Source: Ruminococcaceae bacterium UBA6855 (GTDB lineage: Bacteria > Bacillota > Clostridia > Oscillospirales > Acutalibacteraceae). Taken from it: a stretch of DNA of 12,905 bases. Below are positions 1-7,190 of this stretch, piece by piece. The DNA is taken from the NCBI GenBank assembly GCA_002451755.1, contig DKDF01000002.1, positions 1 through 12,905 of the forward strand, read 5' to 3'. Every line of letters starts with the position of its first letter. Position 1 is the first letter of the stretch. Both the position numbers and the translations under genes were made by a program. The notes beneath the pieces are model-generated. The model was not told the DNA's origin. It saw only the letters and a list, made by a program, of their open reading frames with translations, and did not search any database.

Positions 1-1586
1 GTTCTCATTCTGTGGGCTATTATCAGAACGGTCTTATTCCTGATAAGCTTCGAGAGCGACTCCTGAATCATCGTCTCGTTTTCGACATCGAGCGAAGCGG
101 TCGCCTCGTCCATAAGGATTATCGGAGAGTCCTTGAGGAACGCACGCGCTATTGATATGCGCTGGCGCTCGCCGCCCGAAAGCTCCGAGCCGTTCTCGCC
201 GATGAGCGTGTTATAGCCGTCCGCCATCTTTTCGGCGAACTCGTCAACATGCGCGAGCTTCGCCGCCGCGATGACTTCTTCGTCGGATGCGTCTTTTCTG
301 CCGATGCGAATGTTCTCCATGACGGAGTTGTTGAACAGCGTGACATCCTGGAAAACTATCGAATAGAGACCCATGAGCGTCTCGGGATCGACCTTTGAAA
401 CATCCATACCGCCGACAGTTATCTTTCCGCTGTTTATATCCCAAAAGCGCGCGGCAAGCCTTGAAATAGTTGTTTTTCCGCCGCCGGACGGACCGATGAG
501 GGCTGTAACTTCGCCCTGCTTTGCTGTGAACGACACATCCTTTAGTACCTGTTCGCCGTCGTCATAGGAGAACGCGACATGGTCGAATGTGATATCGCAG
601 CCGTCATTTGTAAGCTTCTCGGCGCCCTCCTGAACCGGGTGGTCGAGTATTTCGTTCATTCGGTCGCACTGAACCTTTGTTGCGTTGACCGCCGCGAGGT
701 TCTGGAGCGACGCCTGCATGGGGTCATATATGCGCGAGATGACGAGCAGGAACATGAAGAATGTCAGGATATTTATATCGCCCTTGATGAGCAGCGCGCC
801 GCCGACAAGCGCGGTGGTCGCGATGCCGATTTTCAGCAGCAGCTGAGACGAGGCGACGAATGCGGCGTTGCCGAGCTCCGCGAAGAGCGACTTCTTTTCG
901 ACCGCCTTTATCTTTTCATCGAGCCCCGCGAGGTACTCCGCCTCGGCGTTGTTGGCTCTGATATCGCGCACGCTCTCAAGGCACTCCTGAATGCCGTCCG
1001 CGCAGTCGAGTTTCGCTTTCATCTGAATCGTGCCGAGCTTATACTGAACCTTTGCAGAAAAAGCGACTATCAGCAGCGACAGCGGCAGAACCCAGAGCGA
1101 AGCCAGCGCCATGCGCCAATCAAAGAAGAACAGGGCTATTGCAACTATTGTTGTTGAAAAGAGCGCGGCGACAAGCTCGGGAATATAGTGCGACGACGCG
1201 GTTTCAAGGGTCGCGCAGTCCGCCATAATAGTGCTCGTGAGATCCGAAAGGTCTTTTTTGCCGAAGAACGAAAGCGGGAGCTTTCTGAGCTTTTCCGCAA
1301 GGGTTATTCTGCGCACGCCGCTTTCGATATAAGTCGCAAAGAATGTGGCGTTATACTGAATATAGGTCGAAACGGCAATCACTATCAGGCAGACGGCTAT
1401 TCCGCAGATATAGAACGCAGTTCTGCCGTCGAGTCCGTTATCGAGGATATCCGAGACGAGGAAATAGAGCATCGACACGGGCAGCATCAAAAAGAGATTC
1501 GAGAATGTGCAGGCGATAATAGCCTTTATCATATCTTTCGCGCCTTTTTCGGAGAGCGCGAATCTGTGGCGTAAATATTTTGTCAT
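1..1586 (-). CDS. ABC transporter half-molecule (TMD-NBD), C-terminus cut by window edge
   Basis: Exporter-type ABC subunit with an N-terminal six-helix membrane domain and a C-terminal ATPase, probably one half of a heterodimer with the gene just upstream. About 528 codons are visible and the frame is open to the edge. The membrane domain covers roughly residues 1-310. The ATPase shows Walker A GPSGGGKT (365-372), Q-loop VFQD, signature LSGGERQR (from 469), Walker B ILMDEA with D493/E494, and the H-loop histidine H525. Only the last few tens of residues are missing. The ATG at 1586 overlaps the TGA of the upstream gene (ATGA, 4 bp), which implies translational coupling. All nucleotide-site motifs look intact. 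The substrate cannot be read from the sequence; the AraC and flavodoxin context makes siderophore or metal-related transport (YbtPQ/IrtAB-like) a reasonable inference, with multidrug or peptide export as alternatives. Confidence 0.93.
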   Translation of the reverse strand, partial: MTKYLRHRFALSEKGAKDMIKAIIACTFSNLFLMLPVSMLYFLVSDILDNGLDGRTAFYICGIAVCLIVIAVSTYIQYNATFFATYIESGVRRITLAEKLRKLPLSFFGKKDLSDLTSTIMADCATLETASSHYIPELVAALFSTTIVAIALFFFDWRMALASLWVLPLSLLIVAFSAKVQYKLGTIQMKAKLDCADGIQECLESVRDIRANNAEAEYLAGLDEKIKAVEKKSLFAELGNAAFVASSQLLLKIGIATTALVGGALLIKGDINILTFFMFLLVISRIYDPMQASLQNLAAVNATKVQCDRMNEILDHPVQEGAEKLTNDGCDITFDHVAFSYDDGEQVLKDVSFTAKQGEVTALIGPSGGGKTTISRLAARFWDINSGKITVGGMDVSKVDPETLMGLYSIVFQDVTLFNNSVMENIRIGRKDASDEEVIAAAKLAHVDEFAEKMADGYNTLIGENGSELSGGERQRISIARAFLKDSPIILMDEATASLDVENETMIQESLSKLIRNKTVLIIAHRMR

Positions 1587-3373
1587 TTCGCTTCACCCAC
1601 TTTCCAATCGGCTGAGATATTGTACTGCTTCCACATATCGGCATAGAGCCCGTTTCCGGCGGCGAGCTCGGAATGGCTGCCGCTTTCGGCTATTCTGCCG
1701 TTTTTCAGAACATAGATGCGATCGGCATCGGTGACGGTCGAGAGCCTGTGGGCGATCATTATAACAGTTTTGCCCTTTGACAGCTCGCTGAACGCCGCCT
1801 GAACCTTGACTTCGTTATCCGGGTCGGCGAAAGCGGTAGCTTCGTCGAGGATGAGCACGGGCGAATTTTTGAGCATGGCGCGGGCTATCGAGATGCGCTG
1901 GCACTCGCCGCCCGAGAGGTACACGCCGTCCGTGCCGATAACGGTATCTATGCCGTTCGGGAGCTTTTCGATTATATCGCCGCACTGCGCGGCGCTGAGC
2001 GCAGACATGACCTCTTCGCGCGTGGCGTCGGGTCTTGCCATGCGGACATTTTCAAATACGGACATTTTCAAAAGCTTTGAATCCTGGAACACGAATGAAA
2101 CCGTGTTCATGAGCTCCTCTTTCTTTATGTCGCGCACATCGACTCCGCCGATTTTCACCTTGCCCTCGGCGGGATCCCAGAAGCGGGCAACGAGACTCGC
2201 GAGCGTGGTTTTTCCGCCGCCGGACGGGCCGACGAAGGCGACATGTTCGCCCGAAACTATCGACAGCGACACGCCGTCGAGCGCGTTGTTCTTCGCATCG
2301 GGATAGCTGAACACGACATTTTCAAGCTCTATCGAATTGTCGGCGGGATGCCGGGGCGCGTCGGGCTCCGGCATGGGCTTCATATTCATGACGCTGTCGA
2401 TACGCTCGAGCGCGTCGGATACTATCAGCTTGTTCTCGCTCGAATACATGATTTTGGTGAGCGTGACGGTGATAACCGGCGTGATGATTATGTAATAAAT
2501 GAGATTGAGCAGGAATTCATTCGTGATACTGCCGCGCGCAAAAACGAACAGCGAAGCGGCTATAAGCACGGCGAAAATCGCATTTATAAGCATCGTGTAG
2601 AGCACCATCGGGATACGCAGATCCTTTGTATAGGCTATCGTCCACTTGCTGTATTCGTCTATCGACTGCTTGAAGCGTTTGAAAGAAAACACGGTCTGGC
2701 CGAAGGTCTTGACGACAGGGATGCCGCGGACATATTCGACCGCCTCGTTCGACATCGTTTCGAGCGAGTTCTGATACTCTTTCATCTTCTTTTCCATTCT
2801 CTTGCCGGTCATTGACGACATTATCAAAAACGCCAGCACGACGGGCACGAGCGAGAGCAGACCGAGCTTCCAATCAAAGACGAGAAGCAGGGCGATAAGC
2901 GCGAGCGGGGTCACATATGCGCCCGCCATATCGGGCAGCTGATGCGCGAGATAGGTCTCGGTGGCGGCGCTCGAATCGTTGACTATCTTTCTCATCTTGC
3001 CGCTGCCGATGCTGTCCATGAAGCCGAGCGGAAGAGCGGCGATATGATGCATCGCCTGCGAGCGCATATTCACCTGAACGCGGAACGCCGCGGCGTGCGA
3101 GCACATCAGGGCGCAGATATATATAATCAACGAACCTGCGGCGAACGCGACTGCCGTCCAGCCGTAAGACGAGATATTCTGAGCCTTTGAAAAATCGGGT
3201 GCGGCATCGAGCACCTCTTTGATTATCTTCCAGATAAACACGAACGGTGCGAGAGCCATGACCGCGCTGACGGCGGACAGGACAATTGACGCGACCGTCA
3301 GAAACCTGAAATTGCCGGCATAGCCGAAAAGGCGCTTGAGATCGGACGGCTTTTTCTCGGTTTTCTTATCCAA
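1583..3373 (-). CDS. ABC transporter half-molecule (TMD-NBD), YbtQ/Irt-like
   Basis: Complete exporter-type ABC subunit of 596 aa, partner of the overlapping downstream half-transporter. I chose the TTG at 3373 (protein begins LDKKTEKKPSDLK) because AGGGAGGA lies 7-8 nt before it; the in-frame TTG at 3397 would put that Shine-Dalgarno inside the coding region. Six membrane segments span about residues 25-310. The ATPase has Walker A GPSGGGKT (382-389), Q-loop VFQD, signature LSGGECQR (from 486, Cys where Arg is usual), Walker B LILDEA (D510/E511) and the H-loop IAHRLS (H542). After Walker B it reads ATAFADPDNE; I recall this motif from siderophore-linked ABC proteins of the YbtP/YbtQ and IrtA/IrtB type, which hints at iron rather than drug transport. 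An inverted repeat shared with the flavodoxin operon lies 23 nt before the start. Substrate unproven. Confidence 0.92.
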   Translation of the reverse strand: MDKKTEKKPSDLKRLFGYAGNFRFLTVASIVLSAVSAVMALAPFVFIWKIIKEVLDAAPDFSKAQNISSYGWTAVAFAAGSLIIYICALMCSHAAAFRVQVNMRSQAMHHIAALPLGFMDSIGSGKMRKIVNDSSAATETYLAHQLPDMAGAYVTPLALIALLLVFDWKLGLLSLVPVVLAFLIMSSMTGKRMEKKMKEYQNSLETMSNEAVEYVRGIPVVKTFGQTVFSFKRFKQSIDEYSKWTIAYTKDLRIPMVLYTMLINAIFAVLIAASLFVFARGSITNEFLLNLIYYIIITPVITVTLTKIMYSSENKLIVSDALERIDSVMNMKPMPEPDAPRHPADNSIELENVVFSYPDAKNNALDGVSLSIVSGEHVAFVGPSGGGKTTLASLVARFWDPAEGKVKIGGVDVRDIKKEELMNTVSFVFQDSKLLKMSVFENVRMARPDATREEVMSALSAAQCGDIIEKLPNGIDTVIGTDGVYLSGGECQRISIARAMLKNSPVLILDEATAFADPDNEVKVQAAFSELSKGKTVIMIAHRLSTVTDADRIYVLKNGRIAESGSHSELAAGNGLYADMWKQYNISADWKVGEAK

Positions 3374-3395
3374 TTTACATTCCTCCCTGCGAAGC

Positions 3396-3413
3396 AATTA
3401 GCGGTTGCTAACC
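3396..3413. promoter_or_regulatory. Putative operator, site 1 (upstream of ABC pair)
   Basis: The plus strand reads AATTAGCGGTTGCTAACC, with inverted arms TTAGC/GCTAA around GGTT. It matches the perfect palindrome at 8512-8529 in 15 of 18 positions. On the minus strand the two sites share CGGTTAGCAACyGCTAA. It lies 23 nt upstream of the TTG start and just before the Shine-Dalgarno, where a repressor could block transcription. A TATAAA lies on the minus strand at 3431-3426, but no convincing -35 was found. Confidence 0.55.
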
Positions 3414-3525
3414 GATTGACTTTTTTATAGGGAGCGCGGCTTTACGCGTCCCTTACGAAGAAAAGTATAAAGCTTTTCTCCTCCCCTTTCCGCTCTTTTT
3501 GGGCGCAATAAGACTCCAAAAGGAC

Positions 3526-3557
3526 AAAAAGCAAACCGCCCGGCGAAAAACCGGGCG
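3526..3557 (-). terminator. Rho-independent terminator of the DUF6273/Ig-like protein gene
   Basis: A perfect 7-bp GC stem, CGCCCGG (3537-3543) pairing with CCGGGCG (3551-3557), has a 7-nt loop. On the minus strand it is followed by GTTTGCTTTTTG. It lies 88 nt past the stop codon at 3645 and separates the secreted-protein gene from the ABC operon, so the ABC pair needs its own promoter. Confidence 0.7.
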
Positions 3558-3644
3558 ATTCGCTATAGGAGAATGAGAAATCGGCATTGCAGAGCTTAGC
3601 AAAGCCGCCGTGGGGAGCGCGGCGACTCTGCCGAAACAAAAGGA

Positions 3645-6170
3645 TTATTTGCCGAAAAGTTTTTTGATGAGGTTGATTATCGCGCGGAAGGGAGCGGTAA
3701 TAACATTCAGTATCTTCTTGAATATGCTGTCGGACTTGACGGTTACGGTGAAGTCTGCAGAAGCAACAACGTTGCCGTCATCGTCAACGAGGGTCATTGT
3801 TACGGTCGCTGTGCCCTTTTTGATTCCGGTCAGCTCGCCTTCGTCGGGATCGACGGTAACAACGCTCGGATCCGAGCTGCTCCATTTATAGTGATAATCG
3901 ACATAGCCCTCCTGTATCACAGGAGTGTATATCAGCTTTTCGCCGACCTTTATGGTAGGACCGTCGCCGAAGTCAATGACCTGAACCGTGTTTATCTCAA
4001 CCTCGGCTGAGAACTTCGATTCCGAATCCGTGACGCTTATCGTCGCAGTGCCGACGGAGAGAGCCTTGACAAGTCCGTTTTCGTCAACCGAAGCGACGGA
4101 CGGATCGGAGGATGTCCACACGAGGTCGGGCAGCGACGCGCCGTCGGGCTGCGCAGCGGCAACGAGCTGATAAGAACCGCCGACGGGGATGGGCGAAGAG
4201 GGAGACGCGAGAGTTATGCCGGTGGCTTTAACAGGCTCGTTTGCTATATTGAAATCCGCCTTATCGCCGGTTGCACTGTCACCCGATTGAGCCAGCGTAA
4301 GCACGCCGTATGTTTCATCATTTATTTCGCCAAAGCTATAATCATTGTTAAGATAAGAAAACGTTGCGTCATCAGTCAGCGGAACAACAACAGCCTTATC
4401 CGCATCATCGGAAAGCTCATACATTGTATACTCAACGCCGCCTAATGTGCCCTCCATCTGCGACTTGCACACATAATCTTTTACATCAACGGTTCCTGTT
4501 GCCGCATATATGCAGCGAGATGCTTTATAAGTCTTTGCGAGTTCGAAATATGTAGTAACATCACGCAGAGCTATGCAGTCAATCCAAGTATTGCCATATG
4601 TACTTTTAGGAGTTTCGTATACTTTACCGTCTGAGCCTTGGTAAAAATATATTTCCACATCCGGATAATTGTTATCATACACATAAATTCTCTGCTGTCC
4701 GTTGACTTCCTTGTAATACAAGAAGTTTATGGCATGACCGCTGTTGCCCTTTGTCAAGCTAACCTGCAGAGAGCCTTTATTATCATAATTATGATTTTTG
4801 ACATAATTAACTACTTCATTCCAATCAGCTCTGATATTTCCTCTTCCGGTAAGATAAACACTTCCACCGGCAACAATAGCACCCGCAGAATAGCTGCCCT
4901 GTATGTCCTGATAATAGCATATAGGCTTTTTCGCTTCTTCTCTTGAAAAAGAGTGTAAGCTTTTCGATGTATCTTTCCCGATAAGCTTTCTGTCCAACAC
5001 TCCGATATAATAGCCGGAGCTTGTCATTGACATGCCGAAGCAATGACCATAAGGTGAATCCGAATCTCCGAAATTCTCAAAGCTGTATGTTTCATCACCA
5101 AGGTTATAGATATCAACGGCGAAATTAGTTCTTAAGGCAGGACGCACACCATCCGGGGTGAAATTAATATCATTCTTGATATAGTGATTAAGATCACCGT
5201 CATGGCTGACTCGGCTGGTATGATAGGAATCGTGTCCGGCCGAACGCAGTCGCATGCTTGACTGCCCATTCGAATCAACATAAAGCCCCTGGCTCTTCGC
5301 GTAATCACTGCCCTTTGACAGACGATTTGAGCGAGAGGATAATCCATATGCAGCATTATTGATATCGCTGTAAGACAGAAGGAAAATCTTGTCCTTTGTA
5401 GTTTCACTGTTATATTCACTATGGTCAGTTGAATAAGCTCTGTTGTCAAGTGTCGTGGTCAGTATGCTCTTTTTCTCGGCAGCAGAGAAAGCAGTATTGT
5501 AAAAATCATTATTCAACCATTTTCTGATACTGCTTGTAGCATAGTCATTAGCGTAGTGTGTATGTGCAGAATCATTCCAATAAGCGGTTCCGTTCTTATC
5601 TGTTCCATATTCATACACCGTATTGCTGTATGCCTGAGAGTCAACAATGTTTTCACAAAGGACAAGACCGGTAGCGGGATCAAGCACGCGCCACTTCAGC
5701 GGTTCAAATTTGAAATAATAGACATTGTTTGTGTAATATCCATTATACTTCTGATGAAGCTCGCCTGAAGATAATGAAGTATGCGTATAGTAAGGTCTGT
5801 ACTGTGAGAAAGTAACGGCGCGGTATTTCACTCCGTTGTAGGTGAAATCGGAATATTTCATCCAATCGCCCTTTGTCATAGAACCCACATTGTCGTTTCC
5901 GCTATAATAGCCATAGCCGATCCACGTCTTTGCGATTTTATTGAGGGCTGAAACAAGCGTCGAATCCGTAACTCTGCTCTGTGGATATGAACCAAGCTTG
6001 ACTATATCGCCAACATTGTAATCCCCACTGAGTGCTTCGGCTTTGGGTGCAAAAGCGCCCGCCAAGTCGACGCCGGCAAGCTCGCTCAAGGGTGCTGCAC
6101 CGAGCACCATGATGAGTGCAAGGGTCAGAGCCAAAAGCGACTTAAAAATGTTTTTCCGTTTTGCTTTCAT
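3645..6170 (-). CDS. Secreted DUF6273 / papain-like / Ig-like (Big_2) multidomain protein
   Basis: Large exported protein of 841 aa. I place the start at the ATG at 6170 (MKAKRKNIFK...) because GGAGG sits 8 nt before it; the in-frame ATG at 6185 overlaps that Shine-Dalgarno. A basic N-terminus and hydrophobic core (about residues 5-26) form a signal peptide. Residues ~50-350 look like DUF6273 (VGDIVKLGSYPQ, LKWRVLD, SSIRKWLNNDFYN, DKIFLLSYSDINN, VRPALRT). Residues ~365-540 resemble a papain/C39-like peptidase: YGHCFGMS with Cys377, GHAINF with His479, and YVYDNNYPD with Asp499/Asn500 as candidate triad. Two Ig-like repeats follow (~650-730 and ~731-812), each with WxSSDPSVxxVD and a GTATxxV strand. 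The last ~26 residues form a Lys-rich amphipathic helix. There is no LPXTG or dockerin. It is a single-gene unit with its own terminator. Catalytic activity and target are unknown; it could be an adhesin with an inactive peptidase fold. Confidence 0.85.
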   Translation of the reverse strand: MKAKRKNIFKSLLALTLALIMVLGAAPLSELAGVDLAGAFAPKAEALSGDYNVGDIVKLGSYPQSRVTDSTLVSALNKIAKTWIGYGYYSGNDNVGSMTKGDWMKYSDFTYNGVKYRAVTFSQYRPYYTHTSLSSGELHQKYNGYYTNNVYYFKFEPLKWRVLDPATGLVLCENIVDSQAYSNTVYEYGTDKNGTAYWNDSAHTHYANDYATSSIRKWLNNDFYNTAFSAAEKKSILTTTLDNRAYSTDHSEYNSETTKDKIFLLSYSDINNAAYGLSSRSNRLSKGSDYAKSQGLYVDSNGQSSMRLRSAGHDSYHTSRVSHDGDLNHYIKNDINFTPDGVRPALRTNFAVDIYNLGDETYSFENFGDSDSPYGHCFGMSMTSSGYYIGVLDRKLIGKDTSKSLHSFSREEAKKPICYYQDIQGSYSAGAIVAGGSVYLTGRGNIRADWNEVVNYVKNHNYDNKGSLQVSLTKGNSGHAINFLYYKEVNGQQRIYVYDNNYPDVEIYFYQGSDGKVYETPKSTYGNTWIDCIALRDVTTYFELAKTYKASRCIYAATGTVDVKDYVCKSQMEGTLGGVEYTMYELSDDADKAVVVPLTDDATFSYLNNDYSFGEINDETYGVLTLAQSGDSATGDKADFNIANEPVKATGITLASPSSPIPVGGSYQLVAAAQPDGASLPDLVWTSSDPSVASVDENGLVKALSVGTATISVTDSESKFSAEVEINTVQVIDFGDGPTIKVGEKLIYTPVIQEGYVDYHYKWSSSDPSVVTVDPDEGELTGIKKGTATVTMTLVDDDGNVVASADFTVTVKSDSIFKKILNVITAPFRAIINLIKKLFGK

Positions 6171-6202
6171 GTTTTTTGCCTCCATTTTATTTTTGTATTT
6201 TC

Positions 6203-6215
6203 ACGGCAGTGCCGT
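6203..6215. repeat. Short inverted repeat in the 5' region of the secreted-protein gene
   Basis: ACGGC-AGT-GCCGT lies about 33 nt upstream of the chosen start at 6170. It could be a small leader hairpin or a protein-binding site. No clear promoter boxes were recognised around it. Confidence 0.3.
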
Positions 6216-6279
6216 TTGATACCTTGGGTGTGTGGGTGTTTTTTGTCGCCGCACCATGCCGATTCAATTCGGGTCGCAG

Positions 6280-6362
6280 GGACGGGGCTCGCCCCCGTCC
6301 GCACAGGTCTGCTGAAACTTTGTATCGGCTTCGCCGATATCGGACAGCCGCAAGGGCTGTCC
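6280..6362. repeat. Three consecutive hairpin modules
   Basis: GGACGGGG/CCCCGTCC with loop CTCGC lies at 6280-6300. TATCGGC/GCCGATA with loop TTC lies at 6323-6339. GGACAGCC/GGCTGTCC with loop GCAAG lies at 6342-6362 and runs into CCCTAC. All arms pair perfectly, and adjacent units have unrelated stem sequences. Confidence 0.75.
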
Positions 6363-6459
6363 CTACGAGGTGCGTGGCAATGAATTTGTGCAGATTTCGC
6401 GGGCTAATCCCTCAGTCTTGGCTTCGCCAATCCAGCTCCCCTGCAGGGGAGCCTATGGC
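6361..6459 (+). repeat. Repeat copy 1 (partial unit)
   Basis: This copy starts CCCTACGAGGTGCG and ends GGAGCCTATGGC. It matches the right-hand part of the two units at 6628 and 6798. It carries the hairpin TTGGC-TTC-GCCAA (6418-6430) and the 18-bp perfect palindrome GCTCCCCTGCAGGGGAGC (6435-6452). The left part of the unit (the CGGTCGGTAGAATAAA segment) is absent. Confidence 0.8.
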
Positions 6460-6495
6460 AGTGTTGATTTTGTGCTTTCGGTGCGAGGTCGGTTT

Positions 6496-6539
6496 GTAGG
6501 GGTCGGCGACCCCGACGACCCGTTGACGCGCGAGCGTCA
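6496..6539. repeat. GTAGGG-flanked hairpin pair
   Basis: GTAGGG at 6496 runs into GGGGTC-GGC-GACCCC (6499-6513), followed by TGACGC-GCGA-GCGTCA (6524-6539). Both are perfect hairpins with GC-rich stems. Confidence 0.7.
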
Positions 6540-6585
6540 CGGTGTTTTGATATAAGTGCAGCAACCATTCAAGCTCAGCTTAGCG

Positions 6586-6629
6586 CCCTACACAGACCTC
6601 AAGGGCAGGCGAACGAAGTTCGCCCCTAC
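6586..6629. repeat. CCCTAC-flanked hairpin module
   Basis: CCCTAC copies at 6586-6591 and 6624-6629 bracket this module. The second directly abuts the perfect hairpin GGCGAAC-GAA-GTTCGCC (6608-6624). On the minus strand it reads as GTAGGG followed by a hairpin, the same layout as the neighbouring modules. Confidence 0.7.
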
Positions 6630-6797
6630 GGTCGGTAGAATAAAATTTTGCGAAGATTTTGTGCCGCCGTCGGCGGCGCGGTGCGTCGAGTCGCCGCACC
6701 CTACAAGGTGCGGGTCAATAATTTTGTGCGGATTGCGCGGGCTAACCCCTCAGTCTTGGCTTCGCCAATCCAGCTCCCCTGCAGGGGAGCCTATGGC
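6628..6797 (+). repeat. Tandem repeat unit A (170 bp)
   Basis: The unit begins ACGGTCGGTAGAATAAA and ends GAGCCTATGGC. Internal structures are GCCGCC-GTC-GGCGGC (6663-6677), GGTGCG/CGCACC (6680-6700), CCCTAC (6699), TTGGC-TTC-GCCAA (6756-6768) and the palindrome GCTCCCCTGCAGGGGAGC (6773-6790). Unit B follows with no bases between. Confidence 0.88.
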
Positions 6798-6963
6798 ACG
6801 GTCGGTAGAATAAATCTTTGCGAAGATTTTATGCCGCCGAGGGCGGCAGCGGTGCGTCGAGTTGCCGCACCCTACGAGGTACGGGTCAATGAATTTTGTG
6901 CAGATTTCGCGGGCTAACCCCTCAGTCGCTTCGCGACAGCTCCCCTGCAGGGGAGCCTATGGC
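6798..6963 (+). repeat. Tandem repeat unit B (166 bp)
   Basis: This direct duplicate of unit A has scattered substitutions. The stem-loop at 6833-6847 keeps its GCCGCC/GGCGGC arms but has loop GAG instead of GTC. The hairpin before the palindrome is GTCGC-TTC-GCGAC (6925-6937) instead of TTGGC-TTC-GCCAA, so the stem sequence changed while pairing and loop were kept. The palindrome is at 6939-6956. Confidence 0.88.
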
Positions 6964-7112
6964 GGTGTGGTTTTGTACGCTTTATGCCGTCGCCGGGAAT
7001 TCTTTCGAGTATATAATAGCACGTTTATTTTTCTTGTCTATAGTCTCGGTATAGAACGCACTTTTATCGGTACGGATGTGCGCATTATTCCTATGTATAA
7101 ATATAATCGCAT

Positions 7113-7155
7113 GCAAAAAGCAAGCCGCGCCTGCATTTTGGAGCAGACGCGGTTT
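7113..7155 (-). terminator. Rho-independent terminator of the DUF2325-DUF3793-flavodoxin operon
   Basis: A 13-bp stem pairs 7122-7134 with 7143-7155 (11 Watson-Crick pairs, one G-U, one mismatch) around an 8-nt loop. On the minus strand it is followed by GCTTTTTGC. It starts 36 nt past the flavodoxin stop codon. Between this and the repeat block (6964-7112) I see only AT-rich sequence with no gene. Confidence 0.8.
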
Positions 7156-7190
7156 GTCTATGGAAGCAAATCTATGAAGAGAGCTATGTC

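Larger units (their letters stand above)
6271..6963. repeat. Intergenic mosaic of hairpin repeat modules, no gene
   Basis: A stretch of about 700 bp between the secreted-protein gene and the flavodoxin terminator holds at least a dozen short perfect inverted repeats with 3-5 nt loops. It also contains six copies of GTAGGG/CCCTAC, at 6361, 6496, 6586, 6624, 6699 and 6870, mostly touching a hairpin. Open frames here run straight through the repeats on the plus strand and are not credible genes. The arrangement resembles the REP/BIME-like intergenic elements seen in gut Ruminococcaceae. No transposase is present. Confidence 0.8.

Noticed and set aside
579..1157. 192-codon plus-strand open frame opposite the ABC gene
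   Set aside because: It lies wholly antisense to the conserved membrane domain of the left ABC subunit, has low-complexity Arg/Glu-rich composition and no Shine-Dalgarno. It is a GC-skew shadow, as are similar frames at 1188-1574, 2243-2815 and 8756-9187.
3430..3623. Direct 11-bp repeat GGGAGCGCGGC at 3430-3440 and 3613-3623
   Set aside because: Short and GC-rich, with no element between the copies except the terminator; chance or old duplication cannot be told apart, so it is not called as an insertion trace.
3442..3639. 65-codon minus-strand frame between the secreted-protein and ABC genes
   Set aside because: It spans the terminator hairpin, lacks a ribosome site and has no recognisable domain; it is 3' untranslated sequence.
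6361..6963. CRISPR-like array
   Set aside because: Only two full units and one partial copy, units of 166-170 bp with no unique spacers of regular length, and no cas genes.
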